8,280 bases of DNA from Candidatus Wallbacteria bacterium (lineage in GTDB: Bacteria > Muiribacteriota > UBA6191 > JACPRK01). This document shows positions 6,438 to 8,280 of this stretch, in pieces. The translations under genes were made by a program, and so were the position numbers. The DNA is taken from the NCBI GenBank assembly GCA_016199905.1, contig JACQFU010000153.1:1-8280 (forward strand), read 5' to 3'. Each line of letters starts with the position of its first letter. The first letter of the stretch is position 1. The notes beneath the pieces were generated by a model. It had not been told where the DNA came from. It was given only the letters and a program-made list of their open reading frames with translations, and did no database searches.

Positions 6438-7589
6438 TCACGGCCCGTGCGTTGGGTCGAAGGGGACGATTCGGCCGTTGTGATAGTCGATGACCACCAG
6501 CGGCGGCGTCTCGACGGAGCCGGGCGGGAGCTGCGGGCGGCCGGCCCGCTCCCAGGCGATCGTCCAGAGGCCGTCCACCGTCTCGACTGCCTTCCGGAGC
6601 TGATCTTTGATTCCAGATCCCAGTCGCTCGTAGAACTTGCGGTAGTACTCAGGACTGTATGCGGCCTGGTCGTCGCCTCGGCCGGGCTGGCGATCCTTCA
6701 GCAGCTCGTCGTCGACCCGAATGATGTCGTCAGTCATTTGGTAGGTCTCGGCGATCTGCTGGAAGAGGGCCGCCCGCAGTGCCGCCGGGTCCGAGGGCAG
6801 CGCGGGCGAGGCCGGAGCGACCCGCACCTGCTGCGCCAGGAAACTGCGGACTTCGGCCTTGTTCAACTCGATGGCGCGGCCTTCCCAGCGCTGGTGCAGC
6901 CCCTTGATGAGTGGGTTGGGGCAGAACTGGCCATTGAAGTTGACCGTCGTGTGGAGCGGCACGTGCGCGTCGCCCGCGTAGTGGGCCAGCACGGTCGCCA
7001 TGAAGAGCGCCCGGCTCCACTGGCCTTCGCGCAGGGCCCGCGCCATATCGTCGAGCCGCTCGTCGATGACCCACGGCAGCTCGCCGGCCTTTTCGAGCAT
7101 CGCCGCGGGCAGTTCGGCCAGTCCGCCGTGGAACCAGTGGTTCTCGTTGCCGAACCGGGTCAGCGCCTCCTGGCCGTGCTTGTCGACGTAAAGCTTGAAG
7201 ACCTGCAGCGCCGCGGCCCGATCCATCGGCGACACGCCCAACTCCTGCCGTGGCGGCTTCGCTTCGACGTAGGGGTCGGCATCCTCGGCGAAGTGATGGC
7301 GCCCGATCTCCTTGGGGCCGTTGGGGCCGGCCGGGTTCTCGAGGCCCTTCGGGAGCTGAGGCAGCATCTCGGGGCTGCCCCACCAGCCGTCCGGCAGGAT
7401 GGAGTAGCAGATGAGGAAGTTGCGGTTGGCCTTGAAGAAGGTGCCGAGCGGACCTTGCAAATGGTCGACTGCGGCGGTCGTGAGCAGCATGTGGGCCGAG
7501 GCCCCCCACGCGCCCAAGGGTGGGGCTGCCGGGCCGGCGACCAGCGCAATCGTCAGGAGCAACAGCGATAGGACCCGAGTTCCAGGCAA
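6438..7589 (-). CDS. Secreted zinc-dependent hydrolase, S1/P1 nuclease / phospholipase C fold
   Basis: A 383-residue exported protein of the S1/P1 nuclease-zinc phospholipase C superfamily, which uses a trinuclear zinc site to cut phosphodiester bonds. A signal peptide (1-27, LSLLLLTIALVAG core) ends at LGA, so the mature chain would begin with Trp28. That is the required W1 ligand, whose amino group binds zinc. The other ligands can be assigned by spacing: H33, D67, H98 or H99, H203 and D207 in HYAGDAHVPLH, H213, then H232 and E236 in HQRWE. The final HxxxE resembles phospholipase C, whereas P1 nuclease has HxxxD, so whether it cuts nucleic acid or phospholipid is open. The TTG start is backed by GAGGAG 5 nt upstream. 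It is the first gene of the minus-strand run, 34 bp before the pseudokinase gene. The region after about residue 300, with YYRKFYERLGSGIKDQL, is helical as in the family. Confidence 0.88.
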   Translation of the reverse strand: MPGTRVLSLLLLTIALVAGPAAPPLGAWGASAHMLLTTAAVDHLQGPLGTFFKANRNFLICYSILPDGWWGSPEMLPQLPKGLENPAGPNGPKEIGRHHFAEDADPYVEAKPPRQELGVSPMDRAAALQVFKLYVDKHGQEALTRFGNENHWFHGGLAELPAAMLEKAGELPWVIDERLDDMARALREGQWSRALFMATVLAHYAGDAHVPLHTTVNFNGQFCPNPLIKGLHQRWEGRAIELNKAEVRSFLAQQVRVAPASPALPSDPAALRAALFQQIAETYQMTDDIIRVDDELLKDRQPGRGDDQAAYSPEYYRKFYERLGSGIKDQLRKAVETVDGLWTIAWERAGRPQLPPGSVETPPLVVIDYHNGRIVPFDPTHGP

Positions 7590-7594
7590 GGGAT

Positions 7595-7600
7595 CTCCTC
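7595..7600 (-). promoter_or_regulatory. Strong ribosome-binding site deciding the TTG start of the hydrolase
   Basis: GAGGAG on the minus strand lies 5 nt before the TTG at 7589. No ATG or GTG at this place would give an intact signal peptide, so the site fixes the start. The first G also closes the stem of an adjacent inverted repeat (7600-7617). Confidence 0.7.
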
Positions 7601-7702
7601 GCGGCTCAGCGGCCGCGCGTAGCCGCTACTCACTACCGGTGCGCGCGCTGCATTGTTACGCCTGCGGGCATCGGGACCGTGCTTTCGGGTATCCTCGTCT
7701 CT

Positions 7703-7707
7703 GGAGG
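7703..7707 (+). promoter_or_regulatory. Ribosome-binding site of the aldehyde dehydrogenase gene
   Basis: GGAGG lies 8 nt before the ATG at 7716, a near-ideal spacing that supports this start. Confidence 0.7.
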
Positions 7708-7715
7708 TCCCTCAG

Positions 7716-8280
7716 ATGACAGGTCCCAGGAAAATCTTCATCGATGGCGAGTGGCGGATGACGGGCGACCGCGCGGCGGTGCGCAACCCCTTTGACGGCA
7801 GCGTGGTCGCGGAGATGTACCAGGCCACGGCGGCCGAGTTGGAGGAGGCCGTCGCCGCCGCCGCGAAGGCCTTCGAACGGGGGAGCAAGCTGCAGAGCTT
7901 CGAGCGCGAGGCGATGTTGCTGGGCATCGCCGCCGGTATCGACACGCGGCGCGAGGAGTTCGCGCGCTCCATCGTCGCGGAGGCGGGCAAGCCGATCACC
8001 TTTGCCCGCGGCGAAGTGGCTCGCGCCATCAACACGTTTCGCATTGCGGCCGAGGAGTCCAAGCGGCTTCCGGGCGAGATGCTCTCGCTCCTGCTTCGAG
8101 CGGAAAAACGAGGCTTCGGTCCGCACCAACTTTTCGTGGATAAGTTATGGAGAGTTGCTGGGCTGGGACCGGACGGCCTTTTCGAAATGGATCAACATCG
8201 TGTCCCAATTGTTTTGCGCTTCAGCCTTGAGACCTCTGAGGAAAGCTCCACTACCCGCACCACAGCCTGCTACATGGGAC
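7716..8280 (+). CDS. NAD(P)-dependent aldehyde dehydrogenase, N-terminal part; 3' portion replaced or cut
   Basis: The first ~123 residues are the N-terminus of an aldehyde dehydrogenase superfamily protein. It begins KIFIDGEW, followed by RNPFDGSVVAEM, a helix rich in Ala and Glu, VAEAGKPITFARGEVARAI and FRIAAEESKRLPGE. The EAGKP and RGEV..AI segments resemble the lactaldehyde/phosphonoacetaldehyde-type branch, but the substrate cannot be told. These enzymes oxidise aldehydes to acids, usually in ~480 residues. After about position 8085-8105 the frame stays open to the window edge but no longer resembles the family: the expected Rossmann entry with its PFNFP-type motif does not follow. Base composition also drops there. 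The catalytic Cys and Glu lie beyond this point, so the visible gene is partial. The start is secure (GGAGG, 8-nt spacing). The last ~60 codons of this interval are probably not genuine dehydrogenase. Confidence 0.8.
   Translation, partial: MTGPRKIFIDGEWRMTGDRAAVRNPFDGSVVAEMYQATAAELEEAVAAAAKAFERGSKLQSFEREAMLLGIAAGIDTRREEFARSIVAEAGKPITFARGEVARAINTFRIAAEESKRLPGEMLSLLLRAEKRGFGPHQLFVDKLWRVAGLGPDGLFEMDQHRVPIVLRFSLETSEESSTTRTTACYMG
8148..8279 (-). other. TPR-like coding remnant on the minus strand at the window end
   Basis: Read on the minus strand from the window edge, 44 codons give a lipobox-like VAGC, then one good tetratricopeptide repeat running from GLKAEAQ through NNWDT and HFEKA to RSQPSN. 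It has the expected Gly, Trp/Tyr, Phe, Ala and Pro spacing. A TAA at 8145-8147 interrupts the frame, after which it continues LIHEKLVRTEASFFR, which could be the next helix of the same protein. This suggests the start of a TPR lipoprotein or secretin-associated protein with a premature stop or sequence error, joined to dehydrogenase DNA. It rests on pattern reading only and may be chance. Confidence 0.3.

Larger units (their letters stand above)
7590..7715. promoter_or_regulatory. Divergent intergenic region between hydrolase operon and aldehyde dehydrogenase
   Basis: This 126-bp space must hold the start signals for the leftward gene run and the rightward dehydrogenase. No clear -35/-10 pair is visible by eye for either direction. 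Two inverted repeats are present: CGCGGC-TCAGCG-GCCGCG at 7600-7617, in the hydrolase leader next to its ribosome-binding site, and GTAGC-C-GCTAC at 7619-7629, small but suitable as an operator half-site pair. The promoter role comes from gene layout, not from a recognised motif. Confidence 0.35.

Noticed and set aside
6168..7571. Plus-strand open frame of 467 codons opposite the hydrolase and pseudokinase
   Set aside because: The opposite strand carries a signal peptide, all zinc ligands and a ribosome-binding site. This frame shows no motif and reads as antisense composition.
7656..8129. Minus-strand open frame opposite the dehydrogenase start
   Set aside because: Its body is the antisense of the dehydrogenase N-terminus. 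Only the part upstream of 8100 might be real coding, and that is treated as the separate TPR-like remnant.
8082..8280. Simple frameshift explaining the loss of dehydrogenase similarity
   Set aside because: I read the other two plus frames. One continues with CFERKNEASVRTNFSW and the other soon meets a stop; neither gives the expected aldehyde dehydrogenase continuation.
1..8280. CRISPR arrays, tRNA or rRNA genes, insertion sequence ends, direct repeat arrays
   Set aside because: None seen. Coding density is high and no regularly spaced repeats, cloverleaf sequences or transposase motifs were recognised by eye.

Overview
The window is high-GC bacterial DNA (about 69% G+C where I counted, in the dehydrogenase gene) and densely coding. 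Intergenic gaps are short. GTG and TTG starts occur, and several genes have clear Shine-Dalgarno sequences. System II cytochrome c maturation, Hanks-type kinases with a membrane anchor and an extracytoplasmic domain, and a CcsA/ResC protein with a large extra N-terminal domain suggest a GC-rich soil or sediment lineage such as Acidobacteriota, Myxococcota or a neighbouring uncultured phylum. This is inference; no marker gene is present to settle it.

Layout. (1) Positions 2-2898, plus strand: the 3' part of a ResB/Ccs1-like gene, then a ResC/CcsA-like gene overlapping it by 4 bp. Together they form the haem export and cytochrome c synthase complex of System II. (2) Positions 2945-7589, minus strand, converging on resC: five co-directional genes with gaps of 45 bp or less. 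In transcription order they are a secreted zinc hydrolase of the S1/P1 nuclease-phospholipase C fold, a membrane-anchored pseudokinase, an active-looking Ser/Thr kinase with a C-terminal FN3-like domain outside the membrane, moaD and moaE (the two subunits of molybdopterin synthase). (3) Positions 7590-7715: a 126-bp divergent control region. (4) From 7716, plus strand: the N-terminal part of an NAD(P)-dependent aldehyde dehydrogenase. Its resemblance to the family stops near 8085-8105, where G+C falls to about 54%. The last ~130 bases read on the minus strand as a TPR-like peptide, so the end of the window looks like a rearrangement or an assembly join.

How the genes fit together. resB and resC are one functional unit, and moaD and moaE are another. 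The most interesting part is the hydrolase-pseudokinase-kinase block. An intact kinase lies 10 bp after a same-architecture kinase that has lost every catalytic residue, and its ribosome-binding site overlaps the pseudokinase stop codon. This suggests a coupled pair acting as one membrane signalling complex, with the exported hydrolase as a co-expressed partner or output. The link between this block and moaDE may be only positional.
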